Positions 52,496 to 60,968 of a DNA stretch of 64,000 bases are shown piece after piece (positions within the stretch are counted from its first letter, which is position 1; every line of letters begins with the position of its first letter). The notes below the pieces were generated by a model. The model saw nothing but the letters and a program-made list of their open reading frames with translations. It made no database searches and had not been told where the DNA came from. The DNA is from an uncultured Alphaproteobacteria bacterium (lineage in GTDB: Bacteria > Pseudomonadota > Alphaproteobacteria > Micropepsales > Micropepsaceae). The stretch is taken from NCBI GenBank assembly GCA_903897605.1, contig CAIUCH010000013.1, positions 29,356 to 93,355 on the forward strand. Direction: 5' to 3'. Both the position numbers and the translations under genes were made by a program.

Positions 52496-53320
52496 ATGCG
52501 GGAAGAACCGATATTGGAGTTCGATCGGCGGGCATTCATCGCAAGTCTCGGTGGGGCCACGGCTGTGGCGGCGATGAGCTCGGAAGCCAAGGCCGACGCC
52601 CTGGAAGACCACCAGCAGCAAATGCTCAACAAGGCGGCGGCGGAAAAGTTCCCGACCATGGCCGACATGGACGCGCAGATCGAAACCCGGCCCTACCGCC
52701 GGGGCGTCGGCAATCTGTTCGTTGGGGGCAAAGCCGGCAACGTCAAGCGGCTTGCCCCGATGCCGGCGGCGCCCACCTTGCTGGATTATTTCCAGCTGCG
52801 CTTCCACGAGATCTCCAATCACGTCCTGCAAAGCGCCAATCGCGCCATGAAGACCGGCATGTCCGAGGAAGTCATCCTCGCCTGCCTGCTGCACGATACG
52901 GTGCACCAACTCGTCAAGGTCGATCATGGCTGGTGGGGGGCGCAGATGTACGCGCCTTATATTTCCGAAAAGGCCACCTTCGCGATCCGCTATCACCAGG
53001 CGCTGCGCTTCTTCGACGACCCCGAGCATGGCTACAAGTACCCGGATCTCTATCGCAGGATGTTCGGCGAGGATTACAAGCCCGAACCTTATATCGAGGC
53101 CACCTACAAGATGGTCCGCAATCACAAATGGTATGAGGAGCCCCGGCTGGTCACGGTGAACGATCTCTATGCGTTCGAGCCGAACGTGAATCCGAAGATC
53201 GAGCAATTCACCGACATCGTCGCCCGCAATTTCAAGCAGCCCAAGGAAGGCCTGGGCTATGACAACAGCCCGTCCGCCCATATGTGGCGGACCATGGCGA
53301 TGCCCGACCATCCGCTCTGA
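52496..53320 (+). CDS. HD-domain-like protein with Tat leader
   Basis: This 274-aa protein begins with a twin-arginine leader (FDRRAFIASLGGATAVAAM). The middle contains an HD-type motif (ILACLLHDTVHQL) with a further His in FAIRYHQALRFF, which may complete a metal site. HD domains are metal-dependent phosphohydrolases, normally cytosolic. Another reading is a myo-inositol-oxygenase-like fold. The function is not established. TTGGGGGA precedes ATG 52496. Confidence 0.65.
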   Translation: MREEPILEFDRRAFIASLGGATAVAAMSSEAKADALEDHQQQMLNKAAAEKFPTMADMDAQIETRPYRRGVGNLFVGGKAGNVKRLAPMPAAPTLLDYFQLRFHEISNHVLQSANRAMKTGMSEEVILACLLHDTVHQLVKVDHGWWGAQMYAPYISEKATFAIRYHQALRFFDDPEHGYKYPDLYRRMFGEDYKPEPYIEATYKMVRNHKWYEEPRLVTVNDLYAFEPNVNPKIEQFTDIVARNFKQPKEGLGYDNSPSAHMWRTMAMPDHPL

Positions 53321-53480
53321 TCGAATTCCCGATCCGTTTTCAGCGGCTTCTTTCGCGGCAACGCGGTGCCTATGCCGCTGACCGGCGCGGCAATCCGGCG
53401 TCTTCAATCAGGTAACGTGGAGCGGAACCTAATACGCACCGCCAATGTCGCGTGCCGGTCGATGCAAGACGCAAATTCGC

Positions 53481-54005
53481 TCAGGCCAGGATTGTCACCG
53501 GCGTATCCAGGCTGACGCTTTTCCAGATCGCCTCGATGGCGCTGTTGCTGACGCCGATGCAGCCATCGGTCCAGTCGCGGGTGAAACTCGACGGATTGAT
53601 GCTCTCATAGCCCGGCGGCACGCCATGGATTTCGATATTGCCGCCCGGCTCCTGCCCCGCCGCCCGCGCCCGCTTCAAATCTGCTTCATTGGGATAGGAA
53701 ATATGCAGCGCGCGGTGATAGCGGCTTTGTTCGTTGAAACCGTCGATCGCATATTGGCCTTCGGGGGTGCGCCCGTCGCCCATCCGGTGCTTGGGCCCTT
53801 TGGGATGGGCCCCGAGCGCGATGGGAAAGCTGCGGAACGCCACCCTTGCCCGCACCAGCAGCAGCTTGCGCTGGGATTTCATCACCACGATGCGCAGGCC
53901 ATTCTCGCCCTCCGCCCAGCTGGCGGCCCGCGCCGGTCCCGCCGCCAGCGTTGCAGCAAGTCCCAGGCAGAGTTGACGGCGGTCCGGCGTGCGAATGGTC
54001 GTCAT
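53481..54005 (-). CDS. L,D-transpeptidase family protein (YafK type) with Tat leader
   Basis: This 174-aa YkuD-domain protein has the catalytic block IEIHGVPPG...FTRDWTDGCIGVSN (Cys in DGCIGV). The YafK/DpaA type can cut the link between Lpp-like proteins and peptidoglycan. The leader PDRRQLCLGLAATLAAGPARA has a twin-arginine pair. It lies 54 nt past the stop of the larger L,D-transpeptidase gene, in the same direction. Confidence 0.88.
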   Translation of the reverse strand: MTTIRTPDRRQLCLGLAATLAAGPARAASWAEGENGLRIVVMKSQRKLLLVRARVAFRSFPIALGAHPKGPKHRMGDGRTPEGQYAIDGFNEQSRYHRALHISYPNEADLKRARAAGQEPGGNIEIHGVPPGYESINPSSFTRDWTDGCIGVSNSAIEAIWKSVSLDTPVTILA

Positions 54006-54059
54006 TCCCCGATGATAAGGCGGCGATTCTTGCCGAACGGTTCACGGTCCGCAAGACCG

Positions 54060-55175
54060 CTAGGGCGCACTTTCGGCGGCGGCGCTATCTTGCCCGGATT
54101 GCGCTTCGCCGCTGGCCTGCCCGGTTTGCGCATCGCCGGTGGCGCTTAATTGCCCGGAATCCGCATCGCTGGCGGCATCGCCACTGGCATCGCTGGCGGT
54201 ATCGCCGCTGGCCGCCTCCGTGATCGCGACCGGCAGCCCCGGGCGGCGAAGGCCAATCTCGGCGACCGCGCGCCAATCGACGCGGTTCACCTGGTCGCCC
54301 GCCGCGGCGGTGACGCGCGCGAACAGGTTCTTGGGTACCGACGGCGTCATCGGCCGGTTGATGCTGATCTCGTCGATCTGCGCATGGCTTGGCGAAATGC
54401 CGAGGTAAAGCTCGCCGCCGATCCAGCCCAGCCGGATTTCGTCATCGACCACGCGCACCGGCGTGCCGATGGGCACTTCATGGAACAGCTTTTCGATATC
54501 CTCGGGATAAAGATGGATGCAGCCATGGCTGACATTGCGGCCCACGCCATAGGGCTTGTTGGTGCCGTGAATGAGATAGGACGGCCAGCCCAGCCGGAAA
54601 GCATATTCGCCCAAAGGATTGTCGGGCCCCGCCGGCACCATGCCGGGAAGATCGGGCTGTTCCTTGCGGATCGATTTGGGCACATACCAGACGGGCTTGA
54701 CGACCTTGCCCACCACTTTGGTGGTGCCGCGCGGCGTCATGCCCGCTTCGGCGCCCGCCCCGATGGGATAGCTTTCGACGCTCTGGCTGCCGGCGGGGAA
54801 ATAATAAAGCCGCTGCGCCGCCAGATCGATCACGATGCCTTTGCGCGGCCCCGGCGGCAGAAGATAGACATTGGGCAGCACGACGCCGTGCCCTTCGCCG
54901 GGACGCCAGGGATCCAGATCATTGTTGGCGCTCATCAACTGGCCATAGCCCAGGTCGTTGTCGCGCGCGATATCGAGCAACGTGTCGTCGGTGCCGGCGA
55001 TATAGAAACCGGGCGTGCCCACCAGCATCTGGCCGTCGGACAGCGGAAACGTTTCCGCCGAGGCGCGCGGCGCCCATAAGACCAAAACGGCAAATGCCGC
55101 GCGGCGGATCATCCCGCCGCGCGGCATCTGCGTCTTCAAATCACTGACCATGGTCCGTGCGGATCGATAAGACAT
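54060..55175 (-). CDS. L,D-transpeptidase (ErfK/YbiS type)
   Basis: This protein of up to 371 aa has a signal peptide (IRRAAFAVLVLWAPRASA), a LysM-like segment (YIAGTDDTLLDIARDNDLGYGQLMSANN), a YkuD domain with LIHGTNKP...VGRNVSHGCIHLY, and a low-complexity Ser/Asp/Ala/Gly tail (from about 315) made of SGDxASDx units. It forms 3-3 cross-links or ties a lipoprotein to the wall. Starts at 55175, 55151, 55127 and 55112 are all possible; the leader suggests 55112. The last two lie in a strong hairpin. Confidence 0.88.
   Translation of the reverse strand: MSYRSARTMVSDLKTQMPRGGMIRRAAFAVLVLWAPRASAETFPLSDGQMLVGTPGFYIAGTDDTLLDIARDNDLGYGQLMSANNDLDPWRPGEGHGVVLPNVYLLPPGPRKGIVIDLAAQRLYYFPAGSQSVESYPIGAGAEAGMTPRGTTKVVGKVVKPVWYVPKSIRKEQPDLPGMVPAGPDNPLGEYAFRLGWPSYLIHGTNKPYGVGRNVSHGCIHLYPEDIEKLFHEVPIGTPVRVVDDEIRLGWIGGELYLGISPSHAQIDEISINRPMTPSVPKNLFARVTAAAGDQVNRVDWRAVAEIGLRRPGLPVAITEAASGDTASDASGDAASDADSGQLSATGDAQTGQASGEAQSGQDSAAAESAP
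55094..55127 (-). promoter_or_regulatory. 14-bp GC-rich hairpin over the L,D-transpeptidase start
   Basis: ATGCCGCGCGGCGG (55127-55114 on the minus strand) and CCGCCGCGCGGCAT (55107-55094) pair perfectly around a 6-nt loop GATGAT. The in-frame ATG at 55112 lies in the loop and the ATG at 55127 opens the 5-prime arm. In mRNA this could mask translation starts. The structure is seen directly; regulation is inferred. Confidence 0.6.
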
Positions 55176-55211
55176 CGAAACGATGCTAGCGCTCCGGCCG
55201 GTCCAAGGGGA

Positions 55212-55523
55212 TCATTTTTTCAGGCTCTTGGCGAACATCTGATCGACCTTGTCGCTCAGTGCATCGACCTTGCTGTTGGCGGTGTCGGCCTTGGCGCTGG
55301 CGGCATTGGCGGCGGCCATCGCGGCGTCCGCCTTGCTGCTGGCGGCATTGGCGGCGGCCATCGCCGCGTCCGCCCTTTGGCCGGCGGATTGTGCCGCCGA
55401 CAGCGCCTGGTCAGCCGTGGCCTGGGCGTGCTTGACGTCTTGCGTGCTGGCGCAGCCGCCCAACATCAGGGCCCCTGCGAGAATCGCGTAGCGGGTGTTT
55501 TTCGTCCAAGATAATGTGTTCAT
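55212..55523 (-). CDS. Ala-zipper lipoprotein (Lpp-like)
   Basis: This 103-aa protein has a lipobox LMLGGCAS and a long heptad-like Ala-rich helix (ADAAMAAANAASSKADAA repeated) ending KSLKK. The terminal Lys fits peptidoglycan attachment as in Lpp, and two L,D-transpeptidases are next to it (53481-54005 and 54060-55175). AAGGAG precedes ATG 55523. It is the upstream member of this minus-strand group, 36 nt before the 55175 start. A Lpp-like anchor with its attaching and detaching enzymes is a sensible reading. Confidence 0.85.
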   Translation of the reverse strand: MNTLSWTKNTRYAILAGALMLGGCASTQDVKHAQATADQALSAAQSAGQRADAAMAAANAASSKADAAMAAANAASAKADTANSKVDALSDKVDQMFAKSLKK

Positions 55524-55920
55524 AATCTGCTCCTTGTCTTTTCGACTTGTGTCGGCGTTTGGTGCCGCGGGCATCTGGGCGCACGCGCTAATTCGCGCCG
55601 CCCTTTGGCAAGTTGCCCCCGAAAATAAACGCCTGATGAAATGCTAGAACATGCCAGGAATGTAAGATTTGACATGCCTCAAACGCCTTGGGAAGCGGAT
55701 AGTTCCCTTTGGTCCGGCGGCGCGCCGCATCCTGTGGACAAAACCGGCGCAGGGCGCTTTGGCCGGCCGCGATGGGGCGGCTTTGGCGCCAGGGGCGGTT
55801 TGCGGCAGGCCGGCGGGGCCGGTTGGCACGAATTGACGGTTATTCAGCATTTATGCCAATTGCGCGGCGCGCTAGGATCGCCAGTCGATCGTGCCGGCGT
55901 TCGATCCAAAGGGGGATGGC
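55524..55920. other. 397-bp intergenic region with regulatory site
   Basis: This holds the promoter areas of the lipoprotein (minus) and AraC-type (plus) genes. The only clear element is the TTGGCA-N25-TGCCAA site listed separately. I see no supportable gene. Confidence 0.5.
55823..55859. promoter_or_regulatory. TTGGCA-N25-TGCCAA site before the AraC-type gene
   Basis: TTGGCA (55823-55828) and TGCCAA (55854-55859) form an inverted pair, start to start 31 bp, 62 nt before the regulator's ATG. The right half is preceded by TTTA, giving TTTATGCCAA. The same arrangement occurs at 58750-58786. It is a probable binding site of the regulator itself. Confidence 0.7.
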
Positions 55921-56973
55921 ATGGCCAAGCGCAATTCGATCCCGTCGAAATCAACCCGGCCGGCGCGGCGGGGACGGCGGATCGGCATCTTTGTCTATGA
56001 CGGCGTGATGGCGCTGGATGCCGTCGGTCCGGCCGATGTTTTCGGGCTGGCCAATATCCTGTGCCGCCACGAAGACCCCGCCGCGGACGAACAATATGAT
56101 GTTTGCCTAGCGGGTTCGCGCAAGGGCCCGATCAAGACGGGAACCGGGTTCCGGCTTACCGCCGACCTCTCCCTTGAAGAGGCCAATTGCGCCTTCGATA
56201 CCTTGGTGGTTCCGGGCAGCTACGATCCGCGCGATTCCGAAGCCAGCTTGGCAATGTCGGGGGTGACCGCCTGGCTGCGCCGCGCGGCACGGCAAAGCCG
56301 GCGGGTTGCCTCGATCTGCACCGGCGCCACCATCCTGGCGAGGCTGGGCCTCCTCAGCGGGCGGCGCGCCACCACCCATTGGGCCTTCTGCGATCTGCTG
56401 CGGGCCAATTTTCCCGCCATCGAAGTCGAACCCGACAGCCTGTGGATCAAGGACGGCAAGATCTACACCTCGGCTGGAATAACCGCCGGAATGGATCTGG
56501 CGCTGGCGCTGGTGGAGGAGGATCTGGGCCGCCGCTTTGCCCTGGAGCTGGCGCGCCTGCTGGTGATGTTCCTCAAGCGGCCCGGCGGGCAGAGCCAGTT
56601 TTCCAGCGAACTGATTTCGCAGCTGGCTTCGCCCGACCGGCTGGAGGATCTGGTGGAATGGATTCGCGACCATCTCGACAGTCCCCTCACCATCGAGGAT
56701 CTGGCGGAGCGCAGCAAAATGAGCCCCCGCAATTTCCAGCGCGTGTTCGCCCGCCAATGCGGCATGCCGCCGGCCAAGTTCATCGAAAGGCTGCGGGTGG
56801 CGCGCGCCCGGGTCATCATCGAGGACACCGTCCTGTCGATGGCCGAGATCGCCCGCAAAAGCGGCTTCGACAGCGAGCAGCGGATGCGCCGCGCTTTCCA
56901 GCGCGTGCTGGGAATAAACCCCGCCGATCATGCCGACCGCGTCCGCCCCGCCGGCGAAATTGCGGCCGCCTAA
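55921..56973 (+). CDS. GlxA-type AraC family regulator
   Basis: This 350-aa regulator has an N-terminal DJ-1/PfpI-like domain (GIFVYDGVMALDAVGPADVF, SICTGATILARLGLLSGRRATTHW) and a C-terminal AraC pair of helix-turn-helices (SPLTIEDLAERSKMSPRNFQRVF and EIARKSGFDSEQRMRRAFQRVLG). GGGGGATGG precedes ATG 55921. It probably activates its own gene and the dienelactone-hydrolase gene at 57744-58664 through matching upstream sites. Its last 20 codons are duplicated at 57669-57737. Confidence 0.93.
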   Translation: MAKRNSIPSKSTRPARRGRRIGIFVYDGVMALDAVGPADVFGLANILCRHEDPAADEQYDVCLAGSRKGPIKTGTGFRLTADLSLEEANCAFDTLVVPGSYDPRDSEASLAMSGVTAWLRRAARQSRRVASICTGATILARLGLLSGRRATTHWAFCDLLRANFPAIEVEPDSLWIKDGKIYTSAGITAGMDLALALVEEDLGRRFALELARLLVMFLKRPGGQSQFSSELISQLASPDRLEDLVEWIRDHLDSPLTIEDLAERSKMSPRNFQRVFARQCGMPPAKFIERLRVARARVIIEDTVLSMAEIARKSGFDSEQRMRRAFQRVLGINPADHADRVRPAGEIAAA

Positions 56974-57090
56974 GCGGGAGGAGTGACGCATTTTGAAATT
57001 CTTAATGCCGATCAGGGGGCTGGAAATCAGGCGGACTGGCTGGATATAGGCGACCAATCCGCCTTTTCTCTTTGGTCAATCGAGAACCGG

Positions 57091-57405
57091 TCAGTCTGGA
57101 TTTTTCCCTTCAGGACCATTCTCAAGTACTTGGCCGGTCATGGCATCGACGCCTACTTCATAGGTATGGCCAGAGGCTTTCGCGTCGAACGAGAAGCGCA
57201 GTCCGCTTCCGCCCTTTTCGCGTTCCAGTTCCTTGTCGGTGATGATTCCGGGGCGCGCCTTTTGAGCGATCTCGATGGCTTGTTCCATCGTGACCTTCGC
57301 GTTCTTTGCGAGCTTTTCGCCTGAATAGGCAACGGCGCTGCCGGCGGAAAATCCCGCCATAGCGATGACGGGTAAAATATAATGCACGATTTTCAGGTTT
57401 GTCAT
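57091..57405 (-). CDS. exported PepSY-domain protein
   Basis: This 104-aa protein has a signal peptide (ILPVIAMAGFSAGSAVAY region) and one PepSY domain (KVTMEQAIEIAQKARPGIITDKELE, TYEVGVDAMTGQVLENG). PepSY domains are thought to inhibit proteases or sense the envelope. The ribosome site TTGGAG is good. The gene lies between the AraC-type regulator and the transposase remnant, so it may have arrived with that rearrangement. Confidence 0.82.
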   Translation of the reverse strand: MTNLKIVHYILPVIAMAGFSAGSAVAYSGEKLAKNAKVTMEQAIEIAQKARPGIITDKELEREKGGSGLRFSFDAKASGHTYEVGVDAMTGQVLENGPEGKNPD

Positions 57406-57482
57406 TGTGGTAACTCCAAGGTTACCCCCGCAGAAACTCGCTTGCCAGAATATCATGGCTACAATGCGGCAAGGTGCTCGCG

Positions 57483-57665
57483 TTATGCAGCCCGTTTCTT
57501 GTATGGCCCGCGCTTCGCAACGGAAACGTCCTGAGCCGCGATCCGTGCTGCAATATCGCTCAGGTCCCAAACCCGGTCCGTAACGCCAGCGGCCATTGCA
57601 GGCGTCACGCGAAGCGTCTTGTGAATACGACAGAAATTATAATGCATATAGCGCAGCGTGACAGA
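57483..57665 (-). pseudogene. 3-prime remnant of a transposase
   Basis: About 60 codons encode RYMHYNFCRIHKTLRVTPAM followed by AAGVTDRVWDLSDIAARI and a basic tail. This is the C-terminus of a widespread insertion-sequence transposase (the FxRxHxTLxxTPAMxAG pattern). The catalytic part is missing. Upstream of about 57665 the frame runs into the antisense of the AraC fragment, marking a junction. It is therefore a scar of a mobile element. Confidence 0.8.
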
Positions 57666-57668
57666 AAG

Positions 57669-57737
57669 CGCCTGCTGGGCATCAATCCCGCCGATCATGC
57701 CGACCGCGTCCGCCCCGCCGAAATCACGGCCGCTTAG
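57669..57737 (+). pseudogene. duplicated 3-prime end of an AraC-type regulator gene
   Basis: This segment encodes LLGINPADHADRVRPAEITAA and a stop, nearly the last residues of the regulator ending at 56973. Thirty-four bases are identical (56920-56953 and 57687-57720); the flanks have drifted. It is probably what remains of a second, tandem regulator gene cut by the mobile element. Confidence 0.85.
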
Positions 57738-57743
57738 GGAAAA

Positions 57744-58664
57744 TCACGCCGCGCGCACATACTGGTTGAACCATTCGATGGTGCGCGTCCAGGCCTGCTC
57801 GGCCGCTGCCTTGTTGTAGCGTTCCGGCGTCGCGTCATTGAAAAAGCCATGCACCGCGTTCGGATAGACATGACCTTCATAGCGGATCTTGTTCTTTTTC
57901 AACTCCGCTTCCTGCGCCGGATAGGCCGCCGCCAACTGGGTGTCGAGCGCGCCATGATGGATCAGGATCGCCGCCTTGATTTTCGCCACATCCTCCGGCT
58001 TGGGGGCGCCGCCATAAAAGGGCGCCGCCGCGCCCAGATCCGCGCCCAGCAGAACCGACAAGCTGTTGGCCAGGCTGCCGCCAAAGCAGAATCCGGTCGC
58101 GCCGATCCTGCCGCTGCAGTCGGCGCGCGATTTCAGCCATTGCGCGGCGGCGACGAAATCCTCTGTCCGCTTGGCGGCGTCGATCTTGTTGAACAATAGA
58201 CCGCCCTTATAGTCGTCGCCCGGATAACCGCCGACCGACGACAGCGCGTCGGGCGCGAAGGCCATGAAATTCTCCAGGGCAAAGCGGCGCGCGACATCTT
58301 CCGTATGCGGATTAAGGCCCCGGTTCTCATGGATGACGATGATGCCGGGCAGCTTGGCAGGGGTTGCATCGCGGGTATCGGCGCTGAACGGGCGCACGAA
58401 ATAGCCACGGATATAACCATTGCCGTTCGGCGACGGCACGGTCTCATAGCTGGCCTTGATCCGCTCGTCGGTCTTGGAAACCTGCTGGCCCAGCGCATAG
58501 TTCGGCATCAAGGCATCGATGATCGCCGTGGCGGTCAGGCCGGCAACGGCAAACCGCTTGACGCCGCTGAGAAAGGCGCGGCGGCTGACTTCGCCATGAA
58601 TATAGCGGGTGTATAATTCCACCGCTTCGGCGGGAATATTCTTCCGTCCGTTCGACTGATCCAT
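57744..58664 (-). CDS. dienelactone hydrolase family protein with Tat leader
   Basis: This 306-aa alpha/beta hydrolase has Glu in HENRGLNPH, the Cys nucleophile in TGFCFGGSL, Asp in HHGALDTQ and His in NAVHGFFND, the full dienelactone-hydrolase set. The leader VSRRAFLSGVKRFAVAGLTATA is twin-arginine type and lies about 25 residues in, after a charged stretch. It is paralogous to 12788-13654. The upstream region holds the TTGGCA-N25-TGCCAA site, so the GlxA-type regulator probably controls it. Confidence 0.92.
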   Translation of the reverse strand: MDQSNGRKNIPAEAVELYTRYIHGEVSRRAFLSGVKRFAVAGLTATAIIDALMPNYALGQQVSKTDERIKASYETVPSPNGNGYIRGYFVRPFSADTRDATPAKLPGIIVIHENRGLNPHTEDVARRFALENFMAFAPDALSSVGGYPGDDYKGGLLFNKIDAAKRTEDFVAAAQWLKSRADCSGRIGATGFCFGGSLANSLSVLLGADLGAAAPFYGGAPKPEDVAKIKAAILIHHGALDTQLAAAYPAQEAELKKNKIRYEGHVYPNAVHGFFNDATPERYNKAAAEQAWTRTIEWFNQYVRAA

Positions 58665-58749
58665 CGTTGGCTCCCCTGTATGCGCCCAAGCTATCACGGC
58701 GCTGGCGGTTTTCGGAGTCGGCGCCATGCCCGGCGGCGCCCACGCCCGG

Positions 58750-58786
58750 TTGGCATTTTATGATGGCTTTATGTCGTTTATGCCAA
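58750..58786. promoter_or_regulatory. TTGGCA-N25-TGCCAA site before the dienelactone hydrolase gene
   Basis: TTGGCA (58750-58755) and TGCCAA (58781-58786) repeat the arrangement before the AraC-type gene with exactly the same 31-bp spacing and the same TTTATGCCAA right half. TTTATG also occurs at 58757, 58768 and 58777. The site lies in the divergent region, so it could also affect the diiron protein gene at 58996. Confidence 0.7.
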
Positions 58787-58995
58787 ACACCGCCACTCCT
58801 ATGTAGCGCCACTCGGCCGCGCAATACGGAGCCCATCGGACAAGGCATCCATCGCGCGGTCCCCACGAAACGGCGTTCCAGTCACATTTTGCGGAGTCTT
58901 GGTCATGGACCCCTTCGCGCGCCGCACCTAAATCCTGCCGCCTTTCGAGGGACAAGGGTCCTTCGACAACCGTTTGAATGAAATGGAGACCCATT

Positions 58996-59937
58996 ATGAA
59001 TGCCCCCGTTCAATTTCCCGACAGCGACAAATATGCCCGCTGCATCAAGGCGTCCAAGGCGGCGCGCTGGGACATCGAAACCGATGTCATCAAGGGCCGC
59101 GTCCTGGACACCGCCCGCAAATTCCTGCCCGACGGCTTGTCGCCGACCCATGACATGACCAGCCTGTCCGACGCCGAAAAGCGTTTCGCCGGCCAGGTCC
59201 AGGGCCGCACCTATGCCAATATCTTCGGCCTGGTCGAACGCTTCATCACCGCCAAGCTGCTGGAGATCGGACGCGATCACTGGCTGGGCGACCAGAATGC
59301 GCTCGAAGCGTTGGTGCGCTTCAGCGACGAGGAGCTCAAGCATCAGGCGCTGTTTCGCCGCGTCGATGCGATGATGGAAGCGGTGCTGCCCCAGGGCTAT
59401 CGCTTCGACATCGATCCCGACCAGGTCGCCCACACCGTGCTGGGCAAATCGACCTGGTCGGTGCTGCTGCTCACCCTTCATATCGAGCTGTTCGTGCAGA
59501 ACCATTACCGCCAGAGCATCGAGCCGGACAGCGCCTTGTCGGAACTGTTCAAGGATGTATTCCTCTATCACTGGAAGGACGAATGCCAGCATGTCGTCTT
59601 GGACGAGCTGGAACTCAAGCGCCACGATGGCGGCCTGACGCATGAGGCGCGCGACGCCGGGGTCGACGATTTCATCGCGCTTGTCGTTGCCGTCGACGGC
59701 ATTTTGCAAGTCCAGTCCAAGGCCGATGTGGAATATTTCGCGGCCCATTGCGGACGGCCCGTCGCCAAGGCCGAGATGGCGTTGCTGGTGACGCAATTCC
59801 TCACCGCCTATCGCTGGCAATACATTTTTTCCGGCGCGACGCATCCGCGTTTCCAGACGATCCTGAAAAGCCTGATCACGGTGGAGCAGTTCACCAGCAT
59901 CACCCAGGCGCTGGGCACCTTGGCGCCCGCCGCCTGA
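58996..59937 (+). CDS. diiron ferritin-like protein
   Basis: This 313-aa helical protein has two ExxH metal motifs, DEELKHQALF and KDECQHVVLDELEL, and a Glu in the first helix (LVERFITAKLLEI). This is the pattern of ferritin-like diiron carboxylate proteins, which include oxygenases such as AurF and desaturases. No signal peptide is seen. ATG 58996 (GGAGACCC upstream) is preferred over 58978. The reaction is unknown. The partner may be the MAPEG gene 76 nt downstream. Confidence 0.75.
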   Translation: MNAPVQFPDSDKYARCIKASKAARWDIETDVIKGRVLDTARKFLPDGLSPTHDMTSLSDAEKRFAGQVQGRTYANIFGLVERFITAKLLEIGRDHWLGDQNALEALVRFSDEELKHQALFRRVDAMMEAVLPQGYRFDIDPDQVAHTVLGKSTWSVLLLTLHIELFVQNHYRQSIEPDSALSELFKDVFLYHWKDECQHVVLDELELKRHDGGLTHEARDAGVDDFIALVVAVDGILQVQSKADVEYFAAHCGRPVAKAEMALLVTQFLTAYRWQYIFSGATHPRFQTILKSLITVEQFTSITQALGTLAPAA

Positions 59938-60013
59938 CAATCCGCAAACCCGAACCGATGCCGCCCGGCGCCCCACGTGCCGGGCGGCGTCTTTTCATCC
60001 TGGAGTCGATCAC

Positions 60014-60436
60014 ATGACGTTGCCGCTTTGGATGTTGCTGGGTTTTGCCAGCTGGACCTTGATGGTGCTGGCTGCCGGGGTTGGCGTCAGCCGCTGGCTG
60101 CTGATCTTTAAGGGGGCCGCCCAGCTCACCAGTTTTCCCGGCGGTGTGCCCCATGGCAGTCCCGCCTATCGCCGCGCGACGCGGGCGCATGCCAATTGCG
60201 TCGAGACCTTGCCGGTGTTTGCCGCGATCGTGTTGACGGCGGCGACCGCCCATCTCAGCCCGGCTTATTTCGACAGGCTGGCCGTGGTGACCTTCGCCGC
60301 CCGGATTCCGCAGACCTTGGTTCACACGCTGTTGCCGCTGACCAACGCCAGCATCGGTGTGCGGTTCACTTTATTCATGGTGCAGGCCGTCGCGATGACC
60401 GCGATGGCGGTGCTGCTGGCGATGGCGGCGGCATGA
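60014..60436 (+). CDS. MAPEG-family membrane protein (divergent)
   Basis: This 140-aa protein has four membrane helices and the loop RATRAHANCVETLPVFAAIV, which is the MAPEG equivalent of the R-x-H-x-N-x-x-E motif. It is related to, but different from, the protein at 33537. It may be a glutathione-dependent enzyme for lipophilic substrates or a fold relative without activity. Confidence 0.85.
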   Translation: MTLPLWMLLGFASWTLMVLAAGVGVSRWLLIFKGAAQLTSFPGGVPHGSPAYRRATRAHANCVETLPVFAAIVLTAATAHLSPAYFDRLAVVTFAARIPQTLVHTLLPLTNASIGVRFTLFMVQAVAMTAMAVLLAMAAA

Positions 60437-60703
60437 CGGCGTTCCACATTCTGCTGCTGACGCGCTGTCCCATTCACGCCCGGCGCTTCCATCGCTTCCG
60501 CGTCACCGCCCCCCAAGGCGAAAGCTGGAACGTGCAGCCGGTTGGCGGCGAAGCCTGCTGCGGCCATGCCCGCCATCGCAAGCAGCGCATTTGCGGTCCA
60601 GTCACCGCATTGCCAAGCCGCGCCATACCGGGCTTTTAAGCTTTTTTTAGCCGCAAAACCGGCCTTTGCTGGCATCCGTTTGCCGGCCTGTCACAATAGG
60701 GCG

Positions 60704-60898
60704 ATGGGGCAGACCATCGGCGACGTTTCACAGATGATCGCCTATTCGGGCGATCTGCGCAGGCTGGCGAAAGCCACCCCCCAGCCCGAGCTGGCGCAGA
60801 AACTCACCCAATCGGCCAACACATTGGAGAAGGCGGCGCTGTCCAAGGCGGGCATCGACAATCCGCGCATCGGCAAGCTGCTCGACCTGATCGTTTGA
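60704..60898 (+). CDS. hypothetical 64-aa protein
   Basis: This small protein begins MGQTIGDVSQMIAYSGDLRRLAKATP and ends DNPRIGKLLDLIV. It is helical with alternating charge. No domain is recognised. A ribosome site AGGG lies close to ATG 60704, so translation is plausible. Support is moderate. Confidence 0.45.
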   Translation: MGQTIGDVSQMIAYSGDLRRLAKATPQPELAQKLTQSANTLEKAALSKAGIDNPRIGKLLDLIV

Positions 60899-60968
60899 TC
60901 GCCAGACGTATTTCTGATCGCCGGCTTTGCACCAGAGCAAAAATTCGCGTAACGCCGTTACTTGACGC

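Noticed and set aside
57483..57698. A complete small gene of 71 codons
   Set aside because: Only the C-terminus of a transposase is present and the first codons are antisense to the regulator fragment.
60437..60703. A coupled reading frame starting in the MAPEG stop codon
   Set aside because: The predicted protein is Arg/His/Cys-rich with no domain and looks like out-of-frame high-GC sequence.
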